This document shows positions 7,633 to 15,570 of a DNA stretch of 64,000 nt, one piece after another; position 1 is the first letter of the stretch, and every line of letters begins with the position of its first letter. The DNA is from Microbacterium sp. Clip185 (lineage in GTDB: Bacteria > Actinomycetota > Actinomycetes > Actinomycetales > Microbacteriaceae): contig NZ_CP117996.1 in NCBI RefSeq assembly GCF_028743715.1, positions 2,480,001 to 2,544,000 on the forward strand, in the 5' to 3' direction. The notes beneath the pieces were generated by a model. That model had not been told where the DNA came from and ran no database searches. It worked only from the letters and a program-made list of their open reading frames with translations. The translations under genes were made by a program, and so were the position numbers.

Positions 7633-10600
7633 ATGACTCCCTCCACCCGGAGCATCCACCCCGCCACCGACGGCCCGCTCGCGGACTCGCTCCTCGAGAT
7701 GGGCCGGTTCCTGCGCCGCGGCGAGGTCTCGCACGACCTGCGCTCGCTCTTTCTCGAGGGCGGCCGCGCGGGGGACGTGTTCTACCGCGATCGGTGGGCG
7801 CACGACAAGGTGGTGCGCTCCACGCACGGCGTGAACTGCACCGGATCCTGCTCGTGGAAGGTGTACGTCAAGGACGGCATCATCACGTGGGAGACCCAGC
7901 AGACGGACTACCCGTCGGTGGGCCCGGACTCCCCCGAGTACGAGCCGCGCGGGTGCCCCCGCGGCGCGGCGTTCAGCTGGTACACCTACTCGCCCACGCG
8001 AGTGCGCTACCCCTACATCCGGGACGCCCTCGCCGGCCTCTACCGTGAGGCGAAGCTCATGCACCCCGACCCGGTCGACGCATGGGCCTCGATCGTCGAG
8101 GACGAGGAGAAGTCCCGCGCCTACAAGAGTGTGCGCGGCAAGGGCGGGCTCGTGCGCACCACGTGGGACGAAGCGATGGAGATCGCGGCTGCCGCGCACG
8201 TCTACACGGTGAAGCGCTACGGCCCCGACCGTGTCGCGGGCTTCTCCCCCATCCCGGCGATGTCGATGGTCTCGCACGGCGCGGGAGCCCGGTTCTTGAA
8301 CCTGCTCGGCGGCACGATCCTCTCCTTCTACGACTGGTACGCCGACCTCCCTGTCGCGAGCCCGCAGGTGTTCGGCGATCAGACGGACGTCCCCGAGTCG
8401 GCCGACTGGTGGAACGCCGGCTATCTGATGATGTGGGGCTCGAACGTACCCGTCACGCGCACCCCCGACGCCCACTTCATGGCCGAGGCCCGCTATCGCG
8501 GGCAGAAGGTCGTGACGGTCTCCCCCGACTACACCGACAACACGAAGTTCGCCGACGAGTGGGTCGCGCCGCATCCCGGGACGGATGCGGCATTGGCGAT
8601 GGCCATGGGTCACGTCATCCTCACGGAGTTCTTCGTGCAGCGCCGCACGGAGCGCTTCGAGGACTACATGCGCCGCTTCAGCGACGCGCCCTACCTCGTC
8701 GCGCTCGAGGAGCACGAGGCGGGGCTCGTGCCCGGGAAGTTCGTCACGGCGAGCGATCTGGGAGGCGCCGCCGCCGACACTCCGCGTGCGGACTTCAAGA
8801 CCGTCGTGCTCGACCAGCACGGTCAGCCCGTGGTGCCGAACGGGTCGCTCGGGCACCGCTTCACCGCCGAGGACGAGGGACGCTGGAATCTCGACCTCGG
8901 CGATGTGGTGCCGCCCCTCTCGCTCGCGGACCTGCCCGATACGACGGAGTCCGCCGAGATCGTGCTGCCCCGCTTCGACATCACGCCCGAAGGCGGTAAG
9001 GAGCACGCGGGCGGAGCCGGCACCATCCGACGCGGCGTTCCGGTGCGCCGCGTCGCCGGACGACTGGTCACGACGGTGTTCGACCTGCTGCTCGCGCAGT
9101 ACGGTGTCGCGCGCGAGGGTCTGCCGGGCCAGTGGCCCACCGGCTACGACGACGCCTCGAGCCCCGGCACCCCCGCTTGGCAGGAGGAGCTCACCAACGT
9201 GCCGGCGCAGCAGGCCGCGCGCATCGGTCGCGAGTTCGCCGACAACGCGGAACGCAGCGGCGGGCGCTCGATGATCCTGATGGGCGCCGGCACCAACCAC
9301 TGGTTCCACTCCGACACCATCTACCGCACCTTCCTCGCCCTGACGACCATGACCGGATGCCAGGGCGTCAACGGCGGCGGATGGGCGCACTACGTCGGAC
9401 AGGAGAAAGTGCGGCCCATCACCGGGTACTCGCAGTACGCGACGGCCGCCGATTGGGGCCGCCCGCCGCGCCAGAACATCGGCACGGCGTTCTGGTACCT
9501 CGCCAGCGACCAGTGGCGTTACGACGGCCTGCCTGCATCCGCACTCGCGTCGCCGTTGGCGCGCGGACAGTTCGAGGATCGCACCACGGCGGACTGCCTC
9601 GTCGAGTCGGTCAAGCGCGGCTGGATGCCGGCCTACCCCACCTTCTCGCGCAACCCGCTCGAGCTGTGCGACGAAGCGGATGCGGCGGGCAAGGACCCCG
9701 CACAGCACGTGGTGGACGAGCTCACCGACGGATCGCTGCACTACGCGGTCGAGGATCCCGATGCGCCGGAGAACTTCCCCCGCGTGATCTCGATCTGGCG
9801 GGCGAACGTGCTCGGATCCTCCGGCAAGGGCAATGAGTACTTCCTCAAGCACCTGCTCGGCACCGACTCCGCCGTGCGCGCGCCCGAATCGCCCGAGGGC
9901 TCACGCCCGCGCGACATGGTGTGGCACGAGAAGGCGCCGGAGGGCAAGCTCGATCTGCTGATGACGGCGGATTTCCGCATGACGTCGACCACGCTGTTCA
10001 GCGACCTGGTGCTGCCGGCGGCCACCTGGTACGAGAAGTACGACCTGTCCTCGACCGACATGCATCCGTTCGTGCACGCCTTCACGCCCGCGATCACTCC
10101 GCCGTGGCAGACGCGCACCGACTTCGATCTGTTCGGCGCGCTGGCCGAGAAGTTCAGCGAGTACGCCCGCAATCATCTCGGGGTGCGTCGCGACCTCGTG
10201 GCCGCGCCACTGCAGCACGATTCCGCCGACGTCATGGCGACCCCGCACGGGATCGTCCCCGAGGACGCACCGTTGGTGCCGGGCGTCACGATGCCGAAGC
10301 TGATCGTCGTCGAACGCGACTACCCCAACCTCTACGAACGGTGGAAGAGTCTCGGGCCGCTCACCGCGAAGCTCGGCATGACGACGAAGGCGATCACGTA
10401 TCGACCGGATGCGGAGATCGAGCAGCTCGCGCACAAGAACGGCACCGTCCAGACCGGCCCCTATGCCGGCAGCGTGCGACTCGACACCGATAAGCGCGCC
10501 TGCGAGATGATCCTCGCGTTCTCGGGAACCACCAACGGCCGCCTGGCGGTGCAGGGGTTCCGCGAGCTCGAGAAGCGCACCGGGCAGCGCATCGCGCAGC

Positions 10601-11364
10601 TCGCCGAAGACCACGAGGGCTCGCACATCACCTTCCAGGACGTGCAGGTGCAGCCGCGCAGCGTCATCACCTCCCCTGAATGGTCGGGTTCGGAGCACGG
10701 CGGGCGGCGCTACACAGCGTTCGCGATCAATGTCGAACATCTGAAGCCCTGGCACACCCTCACCGGGCGCCAGCACTTCTATCTCGATCATGACTGGATG
10801 AGCGAGCTCGGCGAGAACCTGCCGGTGTTCCGCCCCCCGTTGGACATGCACCGCCTCTTCGACTCGGAGAAGGTCGGCACGACCGCACGCACGGCCGGTG
10901 GACACACCGAGGTGACCGTGCGCTATCTCACGCCGCACTCGAAGTGGTCGATCCACTCCGAGTACCAGGACAACCTCTTCATGCTCTCGCTCAGCCGCGG
11001 CGGCCCCACGATCTGGATGAGCCCCCAGGACGCCGAGAAGGCGGGCATCCGCGACAACGAGTGGATCGAGTCGTACAACCGGAACGGCGTCGTCGTCGCC
11101 CGCGCGATCGTCTCGCACCGGATGCCGGAGGGGACGGTGTACATGTACCACGCGAAGGATCGCACGGTGGATGTGCCCATTGCCGAGACGAGCGGCCTGC
11201 GCGGCGGCATCCACAACTCCCTGACCCGCATCCTGCTCAAGCCCAGCCACCTCATCGGCGGTTACGCGCAGCTCGCGTGGGCCTTCAACTATCTCGGCCC
11301 CACGGGGAACCAGCGCGATGAGATCACCACGATCCGTCGCCGCAGCCAGGAGGTGCAGTACTGA
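7633..11364 (+). CDS. narG: respiratory nitrate reductase alpha subunit NarG
   Basis: The 1243-residue catalytic subunit reduces nitrate to nitrite at a Mo-bis-MGD centre on the cytoplasmic side of the membrane. The FS0 iron-sulfur ligands are visible at the N-terminus as His65, Cys69, Cys73 and Cys108. The ADEWVAPHPGTDAALAMAMGH segment is split by the expected Mo-ligand Asp (Asp308). No cleavable Tat signal is present, which fits a membrane-anchored, inward-facing NarGHI. Length and motifs are normal for the family. The narH start codon overlaps its stop by one base (TGATG). The Moco genes at the window start provide its cofactor. Confidence 0.98.
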   Translation: MTPSTRSIHPATDGPLADSLLEMGRFLRRGEVSHDLRSLFLEGGRAGDVFYRDRWAHDKVVRSTHGVNCTGSCSWKVYVKDGIITWETQQTDYPSVGPDSPEYEPRGCPRGAAFSWYTYSPTRVRYPYIRDALAGLYREAKLMHPDPVDAWASIVEDEEKSRAYKSVRGKGGLVRTTWDEAMEIAAAAHVYTVKRYGPDRVAGFSPIPAMSMVSHGAGARFLNLLGGTILSFYDWYADLPVASPQVFGDQTDVPESADWWNAGYLMMWGSNVPVTRTPDAHFMAEARYRGQKVVTVSPDYTDNTKFADEWVAPHPGTDAALAMAMGHVILTEFFVQRRTERFEDYMRRFSDAPYLVALEEHEAGLVPGKFVTASDLGGAAADTPRADFKTVVLDQHGQPVVPNGSLGHRFTAEDEGRWNLDLGDVVPPLSLADLPDTTESAEIVLPRFDITPEGGKEHAGGAGTIRRGVPVRRVAGRLVTTVFDLLLAQYGVAREGLPGQWPTGYDDASSPGTPAWQEELTNVPAQQAARIGREFADNAERSGGRSMILMGAGTNHWFHSDTIYRTFLALTTMTGCQGVNGGGWAHYVGQEKVRPITGYSQYATAADWGRPPRQNIGTAFWYLASDQWRYDGLPASALASPLARGQFEDRTTADCLVESVKRGWMPAYPTFSRNPLELCDEADAAGKDPAQHVVDELTDGSLHYAVEDPDAPENFPRVISIWRANVLGSSGKGNEYFLKHLLGTDSAVRAPESPEGSRPRDMVWHEKAPEGKLDLLMTADFRMTSTTLFSDLVLPAATWYEKYDLSSTDMHPFVHAFTPAITPPWQTRTDFDLFGALAEKFSEYARNHLGVRRDLVAAPLQHDSADVMATPHGIVPEDAPLVPGVTMPKLIVVERDYPNLYERWKSLGPLTAKLGMTTKAITYRPDAEIEQLAHKNGTVQTGPYAGSVRLDTDKRACEMILAFSGTTNGRLAVQGFRELEKRTGQRIAQLAEDHEGSHITFQDVQVQPRSVITSPEWSGSEHGGRRYTAFAINVEHLKPWHTLTGRQHFYLDHDWMSELGENLPVFRPPLDMHRLFDSEKVGTTARTAGGHTEVTVRYLTPHSKWSIHSEYQDNLFMLSLSRGGPTIWMSPQDAEKAGIRDNEWIESYNRNGVVVARAIVSHRMPEGTVYMYHAKDRTVDVPIAETSGLRGGIHNSLTRILLKPSHLIGGYAQLAWAFNYLGPTGNQRDEITTIRRRSQEVQY

Positions 11365-13034
11365 TGAAGGTCATGGCGCAGATGTCGATGATCATGAACC
11401 TCGACAAGTGCATCGGATGTCACACCTGCTCGGTGACCTGCAAGCAGGCGTGGACCAACCGCACCGGCGTGGAGTACGTCTGGTTCAACAACGTCGAGAC
11501 CCGCCCGGGCGTCGGCTATCCCCGCAGCTACGAGGACCAGGAGAAGTGGGGCGGCGGCTGGGTCGTCAACAAGCGCGGCCGCCTGAAGCTGCGCAGCGGC
11601 GGCCGCCTGTCGAAGTTGGCTCGCATCTTCTCCAACCCGAAGCTGCCGGAGATCCACGATTACTACGAGCCGTGGACCTACGACTACGACATGCTGCTCA
11701 ACGCCCCGCAGGGCGCGCAGGTTCCCGTCGCCCGCCCCAAGAGCCTGTTGACCGGCAAGGACATGAAGATCTCGTGGTCCGCGAACTGGGACGACGACCT
11801 CGGAGGCTCGCTCGAGACGATGCAGGACGACCCGATCCTGCAGAAGATGAGCGAGGAGGTGAAGGCCGAGTTCGAGAAGGCCTTCATGTTCTACCTCCCC
11901 CGCATCTGCGAACACTGCCTCAACCCCTCGTGCGTGGCATCGTGCCCGTCGGGCGCGATGTACAAGCGCGCAGAGGACGGCATCGTGCTGGTCGACCAGG
12001 ATGCGTGCCGCGGATGGCGCATGTGCGTCTCGGGCTGCCCGTACAAGAAGGTCTACTTCAACCACCGCACCGGCAAGGCCGAAAAGTGCACGATGTGCTA
12101 CCCGCGCATCGAGGTCGGTCTTCCCACCGTCTGCTCGGAGACATGCGTCGGACGCCTGCGCTACCTCGGGCTCGTGCTCTACGACGCCGACCGCGTGGCG
12201 GCGGCCGCCAGCGTGGCGGACGATCAGGCGCTGCTGGGCGCCCAGCGGGAGATCATCCTCGACCCGAACGATCCGGCCGTCATCGAGGCCGCCCGCCGCG
12301 AGGGCATCCCGGAGGATTGGATCGAGGCCGCGCAGCGCAGTCCGATCTGGAAGCTCATGCAGCACGAGGTCGCTCTTCCCCTGCACCCCGAGTACCGCAC
12401 CATGCCCATGGTCTGGTACATCCCGCCGCTGTCGCCCGTCGTCGATGTGGTGACCGGGTCGGGCAACGACGGCGAGGACGCCCGGACGCTTTTCGCCGCC
12501 ATCGACAAGCTCCGCATCCCGATCGGCTATCTCGCGGAGCTCTTCAGCGCGGGCGACCCGGGCCCGGTCGATCATGCGCTGCGCCGGTTGGCCGCCATGC
12601 GTTCGTACATGCGCGGCATCAATCTCGACGACGAGCGCGACGAACGCATCGCGCGCGCAGTCGGGATGACGGGGGCCGAGATCGAGGAGATGTACCGTCT
12701 TCTCGCGATCGCCAAGTACGAGGAGCGCTACGTCATCCCCTCCGCACACACGGAGCAGGCCCACGCCCTCGAGGAGATGGCGTGCTCACTGGACTTCGAC
12801 GGGGGCCCGGGCATGGGCGGGGCAGGACCCTTCGGATCGTCCAGCGGGCCGAGCGTGCCGGTGGCGGTGGAGAACTTCCACATCCTCGCCGACCGGCAGA
12901 GCGCCGATCGCCCCTCGACGCCCGGCCGGGTCAACCTGCTGAACTGGGACGGCAACGGCGACGCCGACGGCCTGTTCCCGCCCAGCAACCTGGGACCGAT
13001 CCGCACGACCGGCAAGCCGAAGGACAAGTCGTGA
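11364..13034 (+). CDS. narH: respiratory nitrate reductase beta subunit NarH
   Basis: The 556-residue electron-transfer subunit with four iron-sulfur clusters relays electrons from NarI hemes to NarG. Cysteine groups are seen in order: CIGCHTCSVTC near residues 16-26; CEHCLNPSCVASCP in the middle; CRGWRMCVSGCP, where Trp replaces the second Cys as expected for the [3Fe-4S] cluster; and CTMCYPRIEVGLPTVCSETC. The C-terminal tail beyond residue 480 is Gly/Pro rich and less conserved. It starts in a TGATG overlap with narG, and the narJ GTG lies within its last codons. Confidence 0.98.
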   Translation: MKVMAQMSMIMNLDKCIGCHTCSVTCKQAWTNRTGVEYVWFNNVETRPGVGYPRSYEDQEKWGGGWVVNKRGRLKLRSGGRLSKLARIFSNPKLPEIHDYYEPWTYDYDMLLNAPQGAQVPVARPKSLLTGKDMKISWSANWDDDLGGSLETMQDDPILQKMSEEVKAEFEKAFMFYLPRICEHCLNPSCVASCPSGAMYKRAEDGIVLVDQDACRGWRMCVSGCPYKKVYFNHRTGKAEKCTMCYPRIEVGLPTVCSETCVGRLRYLGLVLYDADRVAAAASVADDQALLGAQREIILDPNDPAVIEAARREGIPEDWIEAAQRSPIWKLMQHEVALPLHPEYRTMPMVWYIPPLSPVVDVVTGSGNDGEDARTLFAAIDKLRIPIGYLAELFSAGDPGPVDHALRRLAAMRSYMRGINLDDERDERIARAVGMTGAEIEEMYRLLAIAKYEERYVIPSAHTEQAHALEEMACSLDFDGGPGMGGAGPFGSSSGPSVPVAVENFHILADRQSADRPSTPGRVNLLNWDGNGDADGLFPPSNLGPIRTTGKPKDKS

Positions 13035-13744
13035 GCGGCCGGCGAGCCGCGGCGCGTGTGACTCCGCTGCGCGCACTGCCCGAGGAGCTTCCCTCGTTGC
13101 GGCTGGAGCCTGACGTCCGCGCCAGGGCGCACATGATCGCCTCGCTCCTGCTCGACTATCCCGACGAGCCCTGGTTCGAGCGCCTGCCCGCGTTGCGACA
13201 CCACGCGGCCGCACTCCCGGTGCCTCTTGCCGACCCCCTCGCGCAGTTCCTGACGGCCGCAGCGGATGCGGGTGCGACCGAATGGCAGCGCCGCTACGTC
13301 ACGACGTTCGATCTCAAACGCAAGTGCAGCCTGTACCTGAGCTACTACGCGACCGGCGATACTCGCCGCCGCGGGGTCGCCCTGGTCACCTTCCTCGAGG
13401 CGTACCGCGCCGCGGGGTGGGAGTTCGATGCCGACGACCTGCCGGACTACCTTCCGGCGGTCCTCGAGTTCTCCGCTCGTTCCGGCTCCGATATCGCCGA
13501 TGCGCTGATCGCATCGCACCGCGAGGGGATCGAGGTGCTGCGCGCGGCGTTGGAGTCGATGGACAGCCCGTGGGCTCTCGTGGTGCGCACGATCACTCTC
13601 TCGCTCCCTGCCATCGACGACCGTACCCGCGAACGGTTCCAAGAGCTCGTGAACGAGGGACCGCCCACCGAGACGGTCGGGCTGAGCTTCCTCGGCAACC
13701 TTCCCGCTTTCACCCCCGTCTCCCAGTCAGGAGCCCTCTCGTGA
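13031..13744 (+). CDS. narJ: nitrate reductase assembly chaperone NarJ
   Basis: A 237-residue chaperone of the TorD/NarJ type that binds immature NarG and helps load the molybdenum cofactor. The core YVTTFDLKRKCSLYLSYYA followed by TRRRGVALVTFLEAYR is the family hallmark, and the DDLPDYLPAVLEF motif follows. The GTG start at 13031 overlaps narH by four bases; the first 30 residues are basic and poorly conserved, so a later start cannot be excluded. It ends inside the narI start codon. Confidence 0.95.
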   Translation: MSGRRAAARVTPLRALPEELPSLRLEPDVRARAHMIASLLLDYPDEPWFERLPALRHHAAALPVPLADPLAQFLTAAADAGATEWQRRYVTTFDLKRKCSLYLSYYATGDTRRRGVALVTFLEAYRAAGWEFDADDLPDYLPAVLEFSARSGSDIADALIASHREGIEVLRAALESMDSPWALVVRTITLSLPAIDDRTRERFQELVNEGPPTETVGLSFLGNLPAFTPVSQSGALS

Positions 13745-14499
13745 ACGCCCTTCAGATCATCCTGTGGGTCGCCGTCCCCTACGCGGCCATCGCCGTCTTC
13801 GTGGTCGGCCACCTGTGGCGCTATCGCTACGACAAGTTCGGCTGGACCACGAGGTCCAGCCAGACCTACGAGAACAAGCTGCTGCGGTGGGGCTCACCCA
13901 TGTTCCACATCGGCATCCTCATGGTGATCGCGGGACACGTCGTCGGGCTGCTCGTGCCGCGGGAGTGGCTGTACGCCATCGGCATCTCGGAGGAGATCTA
14001 CCACTTCGGCGCCACCGCTATGGGCACAGCCGCCGCCGTGCTCACCCTCGCCGGACTCGCGATCCTCATCTATCGCCGGCGCACGGTGGGCCCCGTGTTC
14101 CTCGCGACGACCGTGATGGACAAGGTCATGTACGTCTTCCTCGGCGCGACCCTCGGGTTCGGTACGCTCGCCACCGTCGTGTACCAGGTGTTCGGCGGTG
14201 GATTCCATTACCGCGAGACCATCTCGCCGTGGATCCGCAGCATCCTCTTCTTTCAGCCGCAGCCGCAGCTCATGGACCATGTGCCGCTCATGTTCCAGCT
14301 GCACATCCTCACCGCGTTCGCCCTGTTCGCGCTCTGGCCCTTCACCCGGCTCGTGCACGTGTTCTCCGCGCCGCTCGGATATCTCTTCCGCCCCTACGTG
14401 GTCTACCGGTCCCGAGACGCACATCGGGGCGCCCGCCCCGTCCGCCGCGGCTGGGACCCGGTGCGCACACCCGATCCCGAGCGCCTGCGCCGCCCCTGA
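13741..14499 (+). CDS. narI: respiratory nitrate reductase gamma subunit NarI
   Basis: The 252-residue membrane cytochrome b takes electrons from menaquinol and passes them to NarH. Five membrane helices are visible. The bis-His heme ligands fall at His56 and His66 in helix 2 and at His188 and His206 in helix 5, nearly the same positions as in E. coli NarI. The GTG start overlaps the narJ stop (GTGA). The C-terminal 40 residues are Arg-rich and cytoplasmic. The gene ends only 24 bases before the P450 stop on the other strand, and no terminator hairpin is evident between them. Confidence 0.97.
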   Translation: MNALQIILWVAVPYAAIAVFVVGHLWRYRYDKFGWTTRSSQTYENKLLRWGSPMFHIGILMVIAGHVVGLLVPREWLYAIGISEEIYHFGATAMGTAAAVLTLAGLAILIYRRRTVGPVFLATTVMDKVMYVFLGATLGFGTLATVVYQVFGGGFHYRETISPWIRSILFFQPQPQLMDHVPLMFQLHILTAFALFALWPFTRLVHVFSAPLGYLFRPYVVYRSRDAHRGARPVRRGWDPVRTPDPERLRRP

Positions 14500-14523
14500 G
14501 CCTGCCTCTGGTGCGGCCTGTGC

Positions 14524-15570
14524 TCAGCGCGAGCGCCGCAGCCGAAGGGTGCGCCAACCGGCCAGCGGCGGTTCTTCGCGCACCGCTGGAGCGGCCGGGT
14601 CTGTCACGAATGCGCCGGCCTCGGTGAAAGCGCGCAGCAGCACGCGCAGTTGCAGGGTCGCCAGCTCCCGGCCCGGGCAGACGTGCACCCCCGACCCGTA
14701 GACGAGGTTCGCCGCTGCATGGGTGCGAGCGTCGAAACCGTCGCCGAACACCTCGGGGTCACGGTTTGCCGAGCGCCAGTCGAGCACCACCACGTCGCCC
14801 GCCGAGACCGGACAGCCTGCCACAACCGCGTCCCGCGTCGCACGGCGACGGTTGCTGACGAAGGGGTCGTCGCACCGGAGCACCTCATCGATCACGCGAT
14901 CGAGGGCCGGGTCGGCGGCATCGGCGACGAACACCGCGCGCGAGGAATCCTCCAACACCCAATGCACCAGCACCGCCGCGCATGCCGCGACCGAGGCGAG
15001 GTCTCCCCCCGTCCAGTTGCGCAGGATGGAGACGAGTTCGTCGTCACGCAGCCGGCGACCCGATTCTGTGCGCACCGCCATCAGCAGCGACGTCACGTCG
15101 CAGCGGCGCCGCACCCTCCGCTCCTCGAGGATGCCTCGGATGATCCGGTCGAACTCGGCGGCGACCTCTGCGTGGGCGGCGGCGTCTCCGGCGCGAGATG
15201 CCCCGCGATACCGTGCCACCCAGTCCCGCAGGGCGGGTTCGAGGTGCGCACCCCATCCGAGCCACGCGGATTGCGCGCGGATCGCGAAGGTGCCGCCGAG
15301 ATCCTCGACGGCGTCGAACGAGCCCGCATCCGACAGCTCGGCCACCAAGTCGTCGGCGCGGCGTCGCAGCACGGGCTCGAGCGAGGCCAGGGCTGCAGGC
15401 GCGAAGAAGGGTTCGAGTAGGCGCCGCATGCGGGTGTGCGCCGGACCGTCGAGCCCGTTCGGGATCTGCAGGTGCGACGACGTGGCGTTGGAGAAGCCTT
15501 CGGCGTCGTGCGCGATCCGCACGACATCGCGGTGACGTCTGAAAATGCGCGGGTCACGCTCATTCGACAT
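14524..15570 (-). CDS. short cytochrome P450 coupled to nirK
   Basis: A 348-residue P450, shorter than the usual 400 because the N-terminal helices are reduced. Heme-side features are intact: a C-helix GPAHTRMRRLLEPFF (residues 42-56), ExxR at Glu229-Arg232, and the Cys loop YGSGVHVCPGRELA with Cys298. The I-helix reads ILRNWTGGDLASVAA (182-196) and lacks the acid-threonine pair used for O2 activation, with Leu where Thr is expected. Its ATG at 15570 lies inside the end of nirK (11-base overlap), so the two are co-translated. An NO-handling role (NO reductase or NO-using nitration enzyme) is inferred from this coupling; the substrate is not shown by sequence. Confidence 0.88.
   Translation of the reverse strand: MSNERDPRIFRRHRDVVRIAHDAEGFSNATSSHLQIPNGLDGPAHTRMRRLLEPFFAPAALASLEPVLRRRADDLVAELSDAGSFDAVEDLGGTFAIRAQSAWLGWGAHLEPALRDWVARYRGASRAGDAAAHAEVAAEFDRIIRGILEERRVRRRCDVTSLLMAVRTESGRRLRDDELVSILRNWTGGDLASVAACAAVLVHWVLEDSSRAVFVADAADPALDRVIDEVLRCDDPFVSNRRRATRDAVVAGCPVSAGDVVVLDWRSANRDPEVFGDGFDARTHAAANLVYGSGVHVCPGRELATLQLRVLLRAFTEAGAFVTDPAAPAVREEPPLAGWRTLRLRRSR

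Noticed and set aside
6241..9852. 1203-residue open frame on the - strand opposite narK and narG
   Set aside because: It mirrors the codon pattern of narK/narG in high-GC DNA, has no recognisable domain and is Arg/His/Glu-rich in the way of antisense frames.
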